Shown piece by piece: positions 17,651 to 30,754 of a stretch of DNA of 64,000 nt. A program made the translations under genes and the position numbers. Source of the DNA: Thunnus maccoyii. Lineage: Eukaryota; Chordata; Actinopteri; Scombriformes; Scombridae. The notes beneath the pieces were generated by a model that worked only from the letters and a program-made list of their open reading frames with translations, was not told the DNA's origin and did no database searches. The DNA lies in contig NC_056546.1 of assembly GCF_910596095.1 (NCBI RefSeq), forward strand, positions 6,819,425-6,883,424, in the 5' to 3' direction. Every line of letters begins with the position of its first letter. The first letter of the stretch is position 1.

Positions 17651-19457
17651 TACAGAATGTAACAAAGCATTTATCTCAGCGTAGTGTAAGTCTCCCTCAC
17701 ACCGGCCTATTTTAGTAAACTGTGCTAGTTTAGTAAACTAGCACATAGGTCCACTATGTTGCCAAGTTATCACACTGAGTTTTAAAAGTAATTTGTGTGA
17801 TAAATATGTACTGTAGAGCTGCACAGGAAGCCCCAGAAACAGTTCACGTTGGATTATTTTTTTGTCTTTGTTGTGTGTTCTGATTAAACACTTTACTGGG
17901 AGTTATGGAGACCAGAGTTAACCCGCTAGACGTTAATATCTTCTCCATACACGTTTACTTTATTTGCAGCCGTTAGGGCTCCAGAAACTTCTCCGTCTCC
18001 GTCTCCTCCTAAAGCACTTACACGTGTCTTAATGTGATCCTGGCTGCATCCACAGGTGGGTTTTACAGAAGCTCACTGCAGACCAGGTGTGAAAGTAAAG
18101 GACATGAATGATTTGGAGCATCAACATACGATAAACTTGATGCTTTTGTGAACCCATTCGCTTGCGGTTTGGAGTTTGCAGCTTTTTATATCCTTCTAAT
18201 CAGAGTTTGTGCGTCTGTGCAGCTCAAGAGCACCGTGACATTACAGTTTACTTCCTCACTTCTTACTTCAGACTCAGAAAGTGCAGAGTTTCACAGTACT
18301 TTCAGAAGCAGATAATTCATATGTAGACACTATAGAGATGGATGTGTTACAGCCAGTGAAAGTCTTATTATATTAAGAAATACATTCTTGTTTCTCTCCA
18401 TTTACATTTAGAAATTGTAGAAATTCAGTTCTGTGACTTCAACCAATGTTTGCGTCGAAGGAGCAGTAACTTGACAAATGTATTGAATTTGAAGAAAACC
18501 ATGAGAAGATCACATTTTCTGTCTGTGTGATTACTGTATGAGTCCTTTATCTGTTCAGCTGAATGCAGTGTTGCACCTTACAGTATGTTATATGTCACTA
18601 TCAACTGATTTACTGTTAATGTTTGATAGTTTGGTCGTGTACTTATTTATTATTTAAAGTCAGTTTTTTTGCAGAGCAGAGAGTCTTTAGAGAATAGTAT
18701 TAAAATATAGCTTCTTATCAAGAAACGTAAACAATACTATTTAAGTGTAGGGTCATTGAATGTATAAATGTCATATATAATCTAACTGTATGAGCTCTAA
18801 ATTCAGGTGTGACTGTAGCGCAAAGACGGACAGTCAGACAACTGGTGTCCTTGATTGACAAAACACTACAGATGTGGATCTTCTACTGTATATTTTATTA
18901 ACATAATTGAAAGATGATCTTTTGTAAAAATGTGTAGTTTGTATTATTTTAGATATCAAATCTTATATTGTGGTCTGACAGTATAGTGGTGAAGTTCAGG
19001 ATTTAACTGCTCTGAAGTGAAAACATTGTGGCTCTGTGAGCTGGAGTCTGTTGGAGGCTCCACTGTGTTGTGAATGTCAAAAAGAGCTTAAGTGCCATCA
19101 TACCAAGGAACCACTATTCACTAATATATAAATACATATTAGGGTCACTTACTGTTGTTAAAGGATTGAACTGATAATAAATTGACCCCCAAACCCTCCA
19201 AGTTGCCTGGATTGAGTGAAACTTTATCTTTTTAAGACTTAAAATGCAGGTTTAAGAAGAACTTTTACACTTTATTCTACTGGCCAGAGGTTTTCACCAG
19301 CACAATGCAGAGGCCGTCTGTCTAGAAAATGTTTTGTTGTTGACATTGTCGCTTTAAAGAGCTGTGTGGGTCTTAGGATGAGAGATTTTTGTTCTCCTCT
19401 TTGACCAAAAATGTTTTTTTTTAACATGTTTGCAGGGTTTATGTTGAAGAATGGTGT

Positions 19458-19463
19458 AATAAA
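19458..19463 (+). terminator. TMEM41A polyadenylation signal
   Basis: An AATAAA hexamer lies here, followed within about 30 bases by a GT/T-rich stretch (CTGTTGCTTTTACTGGGGGTGT). Cleavage is expected near 19480. It faces the GPR155 polyadenylation signal about 110 bp away on the other strand. Confidence 0.6.
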
Positions 19464-19554
19464 ATCTGTAAAGTCTGTACACTGTTGCTTTTACTGGGGG
19501 TGTATTTCAAGGTTTTCTTCTTACATTTGAATCAATAATTGCTTGAGAAGGGGA

Positions 19555-21773
19555 TCGGATTTGGATGCAAGTTTATTTGTGCCTTTTCTTATGGTCACAT
19601 GGTCATCGACCCTGATAGATTTACAGCAACACACTTCAAAACAAAAACACCCACACTTACACTTGTCATGTCTATCAACAACACACGTCTCATATTAAAA
19701 TCTCTCCTGTTCTCTCTCTCTCTCTCTCTCTCTCAGTACTTTCCTACACACACACACACACACAGAAACTCAAAAACATATTTTGATCATGCACACACAC
19801 CTTCACATTGGCTGAGGCAGGCACTCTGTCACAGAAAGTCATTTTAACAACTCAGTAAACACAAGGACCTGATGTGAATTGCATGAACTTAAATGCGGTG
19901 TCAGTTGACAGAAGACAAAGATAGAAATATATGCACATACAAGTTTCTGGGAGGTTTATGATGCTTTAAATAAAAGTTGAGTTGTCATCAAACAATTGGG
20001 GATTTTGCTCAGAGATTAATGAATATTTACAAAAGTTTCACGGAATATCAAATCAGCAGTCAGAGTCCTTTTTCCATCATCGGTTTGACATTAGTGTGTC
20101 CCTACTAATATGTGCATATATCACCATGGAGCCATCTTCCACAACCTCACCTATACATGTAAACTTCATATTAACAATATCACGAATCAGCAGCAACTTA
20201 ACAGGCAAATCATAGCTGTAGTGTAGTTAGTGTTAAGAGTTGCTCACAGTTGCAACAACAGTTCAGTAGTGGTTATGACTTCCAGCCAAAGTAAGAAGTC
20301 GTCAAGCTACAGGACACATAAACTGTATCAAAGTTTAGGATTATAACCGTTGGTTTCAGTCAGTTTCAGTCTTATCAAAGGGTAAAAAGATAAAATTATC
20401 AATTCAAATGGACAGAAGTGTTTTAGTTAAAGTGTTCTGGTGAATTCCTCACTTAACTACACACTTTTGTCTTCTTCAGGTTTTAGGGAAATTGAATTTT
20501 GGTTTTGGGGATCAGTCTCCTAAAACACATATATCCTGCGGGTTCAACTCAGTGGCAAACAAATAACTTGAGTTCAGGTCCGGCTTGGGCTGATTTTTCC
20601 AAAAGTTTCCATCCTGGCAGCATGAATCCATTTAGTAACGTGACTACAGTCAGTCCCAAACAAACGTTTCAAATTGACTGCAGCGGCACAGTTACACAAT
20701 GAAAAGATCAACATTTTCAAGACAAATATCCAGTGAGTTGCATAATTTCAAAATGTGAAATATGTAGTTATTCAGTCAGTGCAAACGTTTCAGTGCAGAG
20801 CAGAAGACCGTACTGCTCTCTGTCATGCAAGTAGTCAACGTAGACCAGAGTGGTTAAAAGACACAGCGTGCAAAATATCAAATAGTGAAATAACAGGCAG
20901 GGTTCAGGATGATTTCATGTCATCTGAAAGAAAAGGTAACGTAGAATGAGCGGGCGACAAAGCCTTTAAACGAGGGACGCTGCAGCTCGCTGCTTGCTGG
21001 CACACACACATACAGTACCACAGTGTCGGTTCACTGGTATAATCTTATTTTGTCTTCTCATTACTCGCACGCAAATACAACATAAAAATATGATATTTGA
21101 GGATGATAGGTTGAATAGCAACTTGTCCTTAAAACAAAGCTTATTTGTCCTTCACACATTGAAAATATGTCGTTAAGTAGTCCACTTGCTCAATTAAACG
21201 CAGCTTAATTCAGAGCAGTGAAAAAAAAAAACAACAAAAAAAGTTTAAAAAATGGAATCAAAAAAAACTTGTCCCACTTTCTTTCTCTTTCATCTAATGT
21301 CTCTCATGTCAGGCATACGTTTCTGAAAGGCCTTAAAACAAAGCTTCTCAGTAGTTGGAGCTAGAAATATTTAAATTTGGGCATCAGGGTGGACCTGAGT
21401 GGACAAGCAAGCAGCAACCACCATGAACAGCCCAGGACATCTGTCAATCGAGGTAAATACTCCTTCAAATATACCACTTTATATCATCTTAATGGAACAA
21501 TTGTGTCAAATTGCCACAAAAACATACATTAGAAGAGGTGAAATTAGCTATTAAGGGGCTAGATTCTTGTTGGAAAAAAAAAAAACTGCCTGATTGATTT
21601 CAACACAATTAGCCTTCCCAGAGACAATATCTAGTGGTTGTTGGAAAAACTGCACCGTAAGGCACTTCCCCTTTGGCACTCAGCCATGGTGGTTGCTGCT
21701 TGGGACCTCCTCGTCTCCTTTTTTCCTGTCTCATCTTTCTCCCCCCTCCTCCCCATCTGGTCCTCGCTTCCTC
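19555..21773 (-). other. GPR155 3' untranslated region (inferred)
   Basis: No coding structure is seen on either strand here. A (TC)n tract at about 19710-19735 and short (CA)n tracts occur. Several short open frames on the plus strand lack any domain. The stretch is assigned to the GPR155 3' UTR because it lies between the GPR155 stop codon and the nearest good minus-strand AATAAA. Confidence 0.45.
19572..19577 (-). terminator. GPR155 polyadenylation signal
   Basis: TTTATT on the plus strand gives AATAAA on the minus strand. This would end the GPR155 transcript near 19555 and give a 3' UTR of about 2.2 kb after the stop at 21774. A more proximal signal could also be used; this distal site is an inference. 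Confidence 0.4.
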
Positions 21774-24700
21774 TCACATGTTCTGGGACAATCCCGCACC
21801 TCTCCCGTGGGTGAAGTGGTACAGCAGCGTTACTTCGTCCTTGAACCTATGCTGACCTGTCGAGTGATCTAACACCCCTCCCTGCTGAAGACGAACTCCG
21901 TAGCGCTGGGCCTCAGCTCTCCCCGCACACAGACCCCGCTCGACCAGCCAGTCTACCAAGTCACTGCCCCGGAATGCGCTTTCGAGCTGGGACTGGGGGT
22001 GTTGTGGGAGATGGGGACCATGCTCGTGTAGGGGCTGAGGATTAGCTGGGTCATGAGATTGCTTAAACTGGAGATGGGAAATCTCCTCCTCTGGGATATT
22101 TGAGTCGGAAATATGTGCTTGGCGTTCGTTCTCAGGCTCCGGCCGCGGTCGGGATGGAGGGGAACGCCGGCCGCAGGGTTCAGCCGGATCGTGAGTTTGG
22201 TGAGTCCCGTGCAGATTCTTTGTCTCGTCGTGTAGCTGCTCCTGGAGGTTCTGGGCTTGGAGATCCTGATGCGGGGGAAGGTGACGGGACTGACGGGAAG
22301 GGGAATGTCTCAAAAGCCCATTCTCCTCCTCCAGTCCTCCTCCTCCAAACCTGTCATTATCAGAGGAAGGATTCACCTGTCGAAGCGCTCACACTCTCCC
22401 CTGAGCCACTAGGGTGTGACAGAGAAGAAAAGAAAGAGGAAATGGGCAGGCAAAGGAAAGCAGGGAGGAAAAAAGGTCATGTGTAACGGGTAGAAAAGGA
22501 AAGGTCAAGGATTAAATAAAAAGGAGAAAGGGGAAAGGAATAGTGGAAAGAATTTTGTATGCGTTAGAAGCAAAGAAAATAACCCGAGATCAACAAAAAT
22601 TGTGTTAGAGCTGAAGACAAAAACTTTACTAAACCAGTAAAGTTTTATGCGTCAAATGCAAGAGAGGCTTAATTTCATATTTGACATCTTAAGATGTGGT
22701 GTTTCAAGGGGAAACACACTCTAAAAAGCTGACCTATATGCATATTAGATATTTTTATCTAGTATTTTATTTTGTACTTTTTTTTTACTATAACTTGCAT
22801 GACACTAAAAAAAGTTACATTTTAAAACATTAATACATGCATTTCCAATAGTGTGGCAACAGCAGTGATTACAGCTAATGCTTCTATATGTTTGTGTTAT
22901 GGCTGCAGTATTAAGCAGGTACTGCAAACCATGATGCAGCTTCCATGTACAACGCATACATGTGTAATGGCTCAACTTTCATTTGTTTTGGGGAAAAGGA
23001 CTTGGTGGATAGAGGGTCTCTATCAGCAAACTGCAGCAAAACAGATCAACAGATAGTTAACATGCAAAGAAGATGCAGAGGGAAATCTATACGTTGAAGA
23101 ATCAAATGAAAATAAAATAATGACACAGTGGTTATAGTGTGGAAATTAACAGGATCAGAATCTAATTTATGGGGATCATCTAAACAGTTCAGATCCAAAA
23201 ACAGAGCAAAATTAAATAAATCGATTTCAAAGAGACTCTTTCAAATGCACAGACAAAAAGTTTAGTACCTGCGTGTGTGAACTATGTCTTGTACACACTG
23301 GTCTTTGTGGTAGCGGACGAACTGGGTACAGGTAAGTCTGACCTCCTCTGGTACACCTGAAGGACTCAACTCTTCGCTGTCCCTGCCCTGCCACATGCTG
23401 AGCAACCTGACACAAGGCAGAACCATCATTGTAGTTATGTGTCTCTGATTTGGTCCCAAATGAATCTAGAAACCATTAAGTCTCATCTCACCTCTTCTTG
23501 AAAGGCAGGATGATGAGGTGTCTGTCCAGACCGAAGATCCCAAAGGACAGGAAACCCTGTGACAAAGAGAAGGAGTCCAGGAGTTAACCAATCAGAACAG
23601 AGTGAGCTAATTAGGAGGGGGGCCCTTAAAGAGACAGGAGCTAAAACAGCCTGTTTCAGACAAAGGCTGAACTGAGGGACTGCATAAAGGGCCAGTATAA
23701 GATAAATAACGAGGTTTTTTGAATTGTAAATCATACAAAGATACTCCAGTTGAGCCCCAGAATAAAAATATAGACATGGAAATGAGCATGATACGTACCC
23801 TTTAATGTACATAAATGCATGGACAAACACACAATACACACAGTGGTACCTGTCCATAGTTTGCCACGGCACAGAAGAACTGTAATTCCAGATAAAGTCT
23901 TCCTGGATCTTTGTTGAACAACCACCACAGACAGCTGGACAGGTTCTAGATTCAGGAACAGGAACACTCACCAGTCAAACATCAGGACATATATCTAAGT
24001 TTTGCATAATTAGTGTGTATACTGTACAGGTCAGCCAAGTAAGTTAAAGTAGATTTTTGAACCTTGAACCCTTCAAGTATCTGGATGTGACACACAAGCC
24101 TCCTTTACACCTTCCATCAGCTTTAACAAGCATCTAGTAACTGGTTTTCTTCCTGCTAATTTGCTAATTACACTCACACGTTCACACACACACACACACA
24201 CACGCTCATTAACAGAGTGCTTTATTCTCACCGCTAACAAGCTGACAATGAGCAGCAGACAGAGCAGAACGTGTCTGACGGTCTGTTTATCATCGGTGGC
24301 TGGAAGCCCACCGGGTGGCGGCAGGTTCAGCGGCTGCTCTGAGGAGGAAGAACTCTGCTGTCCGTCACACAAAGCCCCAGTGTGGCCTGGAGAGAAAAAA
24401 AAACACATTACCACAGTTATATTAATGGGTAATTGGATTATCTGCTCACTTCTGTATATTTTCATGCCGTTTTACTGCATAGCTTTCATCACACTTTGAA
24501 AAACTTTATATTTGTCTGTTTTTCTGAAGTGATGAGGGTTCCAACTTAAGTTATAAATGTGTAAACCAAATCTTAATTCTCCATTTTATTGTGCAGATTA
24601 CTGCTGGCATCTTTCTTTGGTTTCTGTGTTAACCTTTTAGTTGTAGAAGAAAACATTACGTGAGCCTGAATATAAACTCGAGCATAGAAATGAATTATTT

Positions 24701-25607
24701 TCTATCAGGTTTTTGGAAATGAATGAGTTTGCAAACTTTGGCCATGTTAATTTAATAATATAGTATATGTAAAAGTGTTTAATGCAAATAAAATGGAAAA
24801 TAAAGCAATGCACATTCAATGGATGAAGAATTAAATGATTTAATTTGTGTTTGTTACCTGTGCTGTTTGTGTGCTCCCTCTGCGTGCTGGCTATCATGTC
24901 AGGTAAGGTCTGGAGAGGAGAACAGCTGTGCAGGTCTGGAAACACAACAGAAACAGTGGAAATAGTTGCTGTAGATCATTGGTTTGAGTTACGGACTACT
25001 TTAAACTAGTTTGTCCACATAAAACGTTAGTGGGATCCTAGAAACCAACATTTTCCAACAGACACAGAACTGCTTCTTACAATAAACACAGAACCCAGCT
25101 ACCTGAGTTGATGCTGCAGGCGGGTGAATTTGCCGCCTGTGACTGTTGTTGTTGTTGTTGTTGTTGTTGTGAATCATCCACGCCACCAGGGGTCCTCAGC
25201 TCGTCGTTGATGCCTGTTACAGCAGCTCTGTTCAGGGCCTGGTAGCCTCCCTGCTCCCTGTCTCCCTGGCTGAGACCCATCAGAGAAATTGCACCGAGCA
25301 CCAGACTGACTGCAAGCACCACTGCTGTACTGATGATCTTAAGTAGAATAGAAAAGAATACGAATTAGACTACTTGATTACCAGTTTATTCTGGGATTCA
25401 TGGGAAATTCTTTATCATAACCAAAAGTAGAAGTCTCATTGAAAGAGAGAATGAAGGAAAACATACAAATTAACTGTTTGTGTTGAAAAACTGAAGGTAA
25501 TGTGGAGTTATTTTCTAACCTGAGCTCTGCCATAGAAGAAGGCAGAGTCTATGGTATCAGTCCTCTCTCCTGATATCATAAGAGCGCCGACCATCAGAAA
25601 GGGAACC

Positions 25608-25685
<78 letters not shown>

Positions 25686-28600
25686 AAAATATTCAAACTA
25701 AGCAAATTCCAAGCATTTTCCATGATCTACCTGCCAGTAATTCATTTTATTATCTTGTTTTTCCTCAATAAGAAGTCTCTGACCACTGGATGACAACTTC
25801 ATGCACAGATAAAAAACATGAAACCTTATGTTTTTATTTGTGTGTCAAGTTATCCTGCACGTCATAAAACAAGTCAATAAAGCCTGCAGTAGATGACTGT
25901 TTCCCTTATAATGTTAATGTTTGAGATTTCTGTCTAGTAGTTGAACTGTGGGAAATCAAATATTTGATTTGACTTTATGTTGATCTGCAATGCAAATCTG
26001 TTGCTTTTTAATAAAGTTTTTATTGAAACAACCCAGATTTAAAAGGTTTTAGAGAAATGTCCGGTGGCGTTTGTTTGTGTTGACCTACCCCCAACCCAAA
26101 ATCATGAAGACTCCTGGTCGGAGTCTCAGTAGATCATCTCTGTTAGTCAGAGCCAGACAGAGCGGGATTAAACCTACAAGAGAGAGCAAAACACATACAC
26201 ACAAACACCGGTGTAAACAAACTAAACACAGTTCATTTCAGAAGTGTTCTTAACCGCTCACAAATACAACACACTCACCTGTCCAAACGTACGTGCTGTA
26301 CAGAGACCCGTAGAGCAGAGTGAAGGTGAGAATTTTGCCGAGCAGATTATCCTCTTGTTTCACCAAGAAGTTCCACAGGATCATACTGACACACACCAAG
26401 AACTAGAGCAGAGAAGGGCAGAATAGGAAAGTCAAAGTGAGAAGCCAATGTACTCAAATGACATTTCCTGGACATCACTGATGAAGCATATGCTGTCCTA
26501 CAATTGAAATAAATCTTCTGTTTTCAAGCTTTAAAGTACTTGAGTTGTGACTGCAGACCAACCTGAGCCAGGAAAAGATTTAAGGCAAAGAGGTGAGGAA
26601 GTCGGTTAAATTTCCTGCTGAGCAGCATCACCGCTATGGTCCAGACCTGAGAGAAAACACAGGCACATGATCATAGATTTATATCATTATATTTGGTAAA
26701 TTACTGTCCTTTCCTTAATCTCTTTATAAAATGTAATCTAACCATATTCCTGTCCTCATGAAGTCTGAAAAACAGATCTCACATTAATACTCATATTCAT
26801 CTTATTGATATTCTAATTCTTATTGACTGAATAGAAATCAATCCTTCAGTATTCGTTCTTGTCAGCTTGACTGACCCTCTCTACTCCAAGTCACGTGTAA
26901 ACACACGCACCAGTGCTATGAGGCTGACAATGCTGATGTTGAAGCTAACGTTCTCAAGCTCTGTCACCAGGGGCGTCGGATCCATCAGAGGGATTGTTAA
27001 CAACCAGGCCGACACATACATGATCGGTGCAGAGAGAAACGTACTGATCACCATCCCCGATGTTACCTAGACAGAAATACGAGAGAGAGAGAGAGAAACT
27101 TAAGACACTGACTAGAAATCTGGTTACAAAAGACTTTCATCAGCCTGCTCTAATACACCAAACACACAAAAAAATCTGATGTCCGTGTTGATAGTGCTTC
27201 TTTTCCATGTTAAAAAAAATGACATAAAATCCCCATAATTCACTACTACATCTAATGGACGGGAATATACCGTAGCTGGGTGGCGTCATGGTACAAGGGA
27301 GGGTCTCAGAAGGCAATGAATACTGTGTATTGTATTTACAGTTGACATTTACAGTCACAGAAATATTCGAATGACACACTACTAGCAAGCATTTTCTCGG
27401 TTTGTTTGGCTTCAGTGTGTGTGTGTGTGTGTGTGTGCGCGTGTGTATGTGTGTGTGTGTGTGTATGATCCTTTTATGGCTTATGGGCTTTCCTGTCATG
27501 TGACCTGACCAGGAGATTGGTATTGGCCTTGTAATTCTGACACACCATGACAACAACAACGACTTGTTTTTAGGTCAAACCGCTTCAAAACGCTTTTTGA
27601 AGCTTAAAGGCTTTTTAAAGTAGAGGATTCCTCTTTTTTTAGTCCTGATTTATGTATTTCACAAAGAGTTATTGAGCTGTGTGTTAACGGCTTCTATTTA
27701 ACTATGTTTCAAATATTGTTGTTGCTCAACTCTTTTTTTACAAATTTCTGTTTAAAATAGTATTTCTATGATCAGTACTTACCACCTCTACCTCCATGTT
27801 GTAGTGTGAAGCATAGATGGCTACACTAGGTGCGGTTGGGAAGACTCCATATAGGAAAGCAAAGTTAGACAAACTGGTGTGGTTGGCATTCGTGCTGTTC
27901 ACTCCTACGTCCAGAATATCCACCATGTCTTTACAGACCAGCGGCATCACCAGACTGGAGAGAGAAGGTAGTGAGGAACAGAAAAAAATACGTAAATCAG
28001 CATTATGAGCAGTTTTAGTTAATGAAAACCAGGCCAGGAAAATCCATCCACACCCTGATAGACTTTGTCACAAAACCTTGAAAGCTTTTACAATAATTTT
28101 TCTAACATGGTTTTGGATACACCAGCCAGTGTGGCTGTGATTTACCAGATTATTATGATTATTAAACACAGTAAAGCAGCCCTGCAAAAAGCTTATAAGA
28201 TTCAGTATTTGTTGGTTTGTGTCAGAGATACATTTCAAAATCTATTTTACTAATTTTTAAGGCCATAGTGATGGTCTGGCATTGGACTGCATTATGCTGA
28301 GGTGTTTCCAATATTTTGTCCCCTTCAAGATAAAACACTTTTGTATATAATGAAGTCCAATACAACACCAGGACTAACTATGGCCATCATCCCCCATCCT
28401 CTACTACATACACGCACATGCACACAGTCCCACTTACAGTTTGGCTGTGATGAGGAGAATCAAGGCGACTCCAGTGTCTCTGGTCAGTTTTCTAAGCTGC
28501 CCGACCTGCCACAGAAACAGACAGATGTCTTTACACTGATAACATCCTTCATGTTTCAGAAGTGTTGGAAACAGGACGGTACAAATGACTGAACAAAGCC

Positions 28601-30097
28601 AAACTCACCATAGTGAGGCCCAGGTAAAACAAGGCTGCCCCTCCGAAGGAGTTGGCCAGGCCGTCTATGAACTCTGACAGCACAGCAGGGATCTGCTGGT
28701 CCAGGGCAAAATGAGAGACGATTCCCACTATCACCATGAACACTATGGGGTTTTTCAACACCTGGAGAGGGAACAATAAGAGTTTCACAGAGATAACATA
28801 AGTTTAAAACACTTGATGATAAGATCTGAGAACATCTGATTTTGGCAGCTAGTAGTGTCAAAAATAAAGCAACAAATGTACAGATTGGGCCTTTAAATCT
28901 AACTTTTGAGCATGTATAGGTGTGTCACAATTGCTATGCTTTGTTATTCACCATAAAAACACCAGTATGAACAGTACCTGTAGGACTACAACTCCCAGAA
29001 TGCCAGTTGTGCTGTGCTGTGGATGGCTGGCCTGCCTCCACCTCTGCACCTCACAAAGAGCAAAACCAATAGGGTTGAGAAGCATGAGGGAGACCGGAGC
29101 AACTAGATAGATGTACTGGAGGTACTCTGGATATGTGCTCCGGTAAAGAGCATCGACTGGAAAAACAGAGACAGAGAAAGAGATAGAGAGCTGCATTAGT
29201 ATTCTTCTTCACTGACAACTCGTGACAGGAATATACAGCAGTGTTACTCTGCCTCACCTATCGGGTATCCCAAAGCAAAGTCATTGCTCTGCGTAGCAAA
29301 GATGGCGTACAGACCAGCTTTACTGTATCTGTTTTCTGGACTGGCCACCATCAGTGTCAGCACACATACCAGCACAAACACTGTCACCTACAAACAGGAT
29401 GCAAGCATCAAAGTCAGGCTGTGTTTATTTGTGAGGTTCTTAATCATAGTATCGTCTTTCATGATTTAGACTTTCCTGAGACAGAGATTCACAGACAGAC
29501 ACCAACCTTCGCGACCAGGACACTCCAGAGAAACGCCCAGATGACGTCTCCAAAGTCCAGCAGCACCATGTTTTTAAAGAGCAGAGCTGGCAGAGCAAAC
29601 TTTGACACAAAGTTCCCCAGACCCTTTGCCTGGCTCCCTGTGATGATATCTGCCCTGTAGGTAGAAACGGAGGGAATAGCCATTAACACACATAAAACAC
29701 ACAGTGGTTTTTCACTTTTCACCGGATGATTCTAGATTCCCTGTATACAGCATAAAATGCTGGCTGCATACCTACAAAAGTAAACTGACCCTCTAAAAGG
29801 ATATTTGCTCGGGTCTTGTTATTTTCAACCCTATCAGCAATGCCACTGATAAAGATTTTATGGCACACTGGGGCAACAAACAACATTTCAAATGGTCTGG
29901 ATATCCAGTCAGTGTGTAACTGTTTTTGTGCATCCCTACCTGCCAGCTATGTAGCCACACAATATGATACCAAAGCACTCAAGCAGAGCTGGGAAAAGCT
30001 TGTCGATGGACATGTGGGGCCCAGCAGCTGAGCCTGCCAGGGTATTATGGGAGATGTTCTTCCCATGGATCAGCACATAGTTGTTGGCAGTCTCCAT
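21774..30097 (-). CDS. GPR155: GPR155 / LYCHOS lysosomal cholesterol sensor (962 aa, 19 coding exons)
   Basis: Exons in transcript order: 30097-29940, 29654-29507, 29387-29258, 29156-28978, 28761-28609, 28505-28438, 27954-27783, 27066-26911, 26646-26563, 26402-26279, 26173-26089, 25607-25520, 25337-25103, 24935-24858, 24386-24232, 23945-23850, 23556-23492, 23406-23269 and 22350-21774. They total 2889 bases. The protein is a lysosomal membrane cholesterol sensor that relieves GATOR1 inhibition of mTORC1 (known for the mammalian orthologue). It has an N-terminal PIN-like transporter bundle, a seven-helix GPCR-like part, a cytosolic loop and a C-terminal DEP domain (about 885-950; GSDLVDWLVERGL, QQGGVLDH). 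The cholesterol-site residues Phe43, Pro44 and Glu48 of human are kept as F35, P36 and E40 in LFPALLECFG. Odd points are a nine-glutamine run (572-580) and a disordered His/Gln/Pro insert of about 120 residues before DEP. Human is 870 aa. The start is METANNYVLI, just after an acceptor. Confidence 0.96.
23583..23801. mobile_element. MITE-B fragment in a GPR155 intron
   Basis: The fragment is in the opposite orientation to 16054-16379. The preserved end reads GAAATGAGCATGATACGTACCCT followed by TTAA (23802-23805). Shared internal strings are CTTAAAGAGACAGGAGCTAA, AAGGGCCAGTATAAGATAAAT and CAAAGATACTCCAGT. The other end is truncated near 23583. It lies in the intron between coding exons 16 and 17. 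Confidence 0.75.
25143..25170 (-). repeat. (CAA)n trinucleotide tract coding for polyglutamine in GPR155
   Basis: The plus strand shows GTT repeated about nine times; on the minus strand this is (CAA)9 in frame within coding exon 13 and encodes Gln 572-580. It sits in the cytosolic loop after the GPCR-like helices. It is a pure repeat, so length polymorphism is likely. Confidence 0.85.
25611..25685. repeat. (CA)n microsatellite at a GPR155 splice acceptor
   Basis: An almost pure (CA) tract of about 67 bp lies directly upstream, in transcript orientation, of coding exon 12. On the minus strand the tract reads (TG)n then TAG, and the exon begins with GGTTCCC at 25607. It replaces the usual polypyrimidine tract. 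Confidence 0.9.
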
Positions 30098-30157
30098 GGT
30101 GATGACTGGATGGGAATATCAGAGGGGTCAGCTGAAGGCTGGGGAATATCAGCACTG
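30098..30157 (-). other. GPR155 5' UTR portion of the first coding exon
   Basis: A splice acceptor (CCTTCCTCCAG on the minus strand) ends at 30158, so the coding exon starts at 30157 and 60 bases of 5' UTR precede the ATG. In the upstream direction a donor (ACAGAG then GTAAGC) ends a noncoding exon at 30755. Confidence 0.6.
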
Positions 30158-30754
30158 CTGGAGGAAGGCAAGGAGAGAAAATATTTACAGTTAGGAGGCA
30201 GAAGTGAGAGGAAAGTGACAACAAGAGAGGAGGATAAATGAGAAAAGAGATTGAAAGAAGACAAAAAAGAAAGAGATTGAGGGGGAGAAGGCGAGATAGA
30301 AGTTAACAGTCTAATCATAAAGAGAGAAGCATGAAAATTAGTGTCACTAAGACAAAACACGTGATGTAAGTGGTGATTTCTTCCAGCCGGAGGGAACCCA
30401 TAATAATACCGATTACTGTAATTTATTCAAAGGGGATGGAGGGATGGACCGCTGAGTAACCGTCTGTCACGGTGCCCAGAATGAACATACAGCTAGCTAA
30501 GTTAGCACAGTCAATGACAGGAGATGTATACAGACTAAAGGCTCTGTAGCAGAACAAAACTGTTAGCTATGTCACGTTAAATAAAAGCTAAAAGCTTCCA
30601 ATGACAGCGCCGTTTGTCACTGCCAGCTGAGCGTTAGCGCTAGTGCTATGTGTATGCTAAAAACATCAGGGCATACACAGCCGTAAGCTATATCGTCCAC
30701 ATCTGGCGCGAATATCGTATATAAAATGACTTGTTTAGAAATTAAATTGCTTAC

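Larger units (their letters stand above)
17037..19480 (+). other. TMEM41A 3' untranslated region
   Basis: No coding frame is seen between the TMEM41A stop and the AATAAA at 19458-19463. The stretch is taken as a 3' UTR of about 2.4 kb. It carries a decayed hAT-type MITE at about 17346-17650 (starting AAGCTGCAACGATACC). No other AATAAA in a plausible context was chosen in preference, but shorter 3' UTR forms are possible. Confidence 0.6.

Noticed and set aside
22100-22486. 128-codon plus-strand frame over the last GPR155 exon
   Set aside because: It is antisense to the exon that carries the DEP domain and has no similarity of its own.
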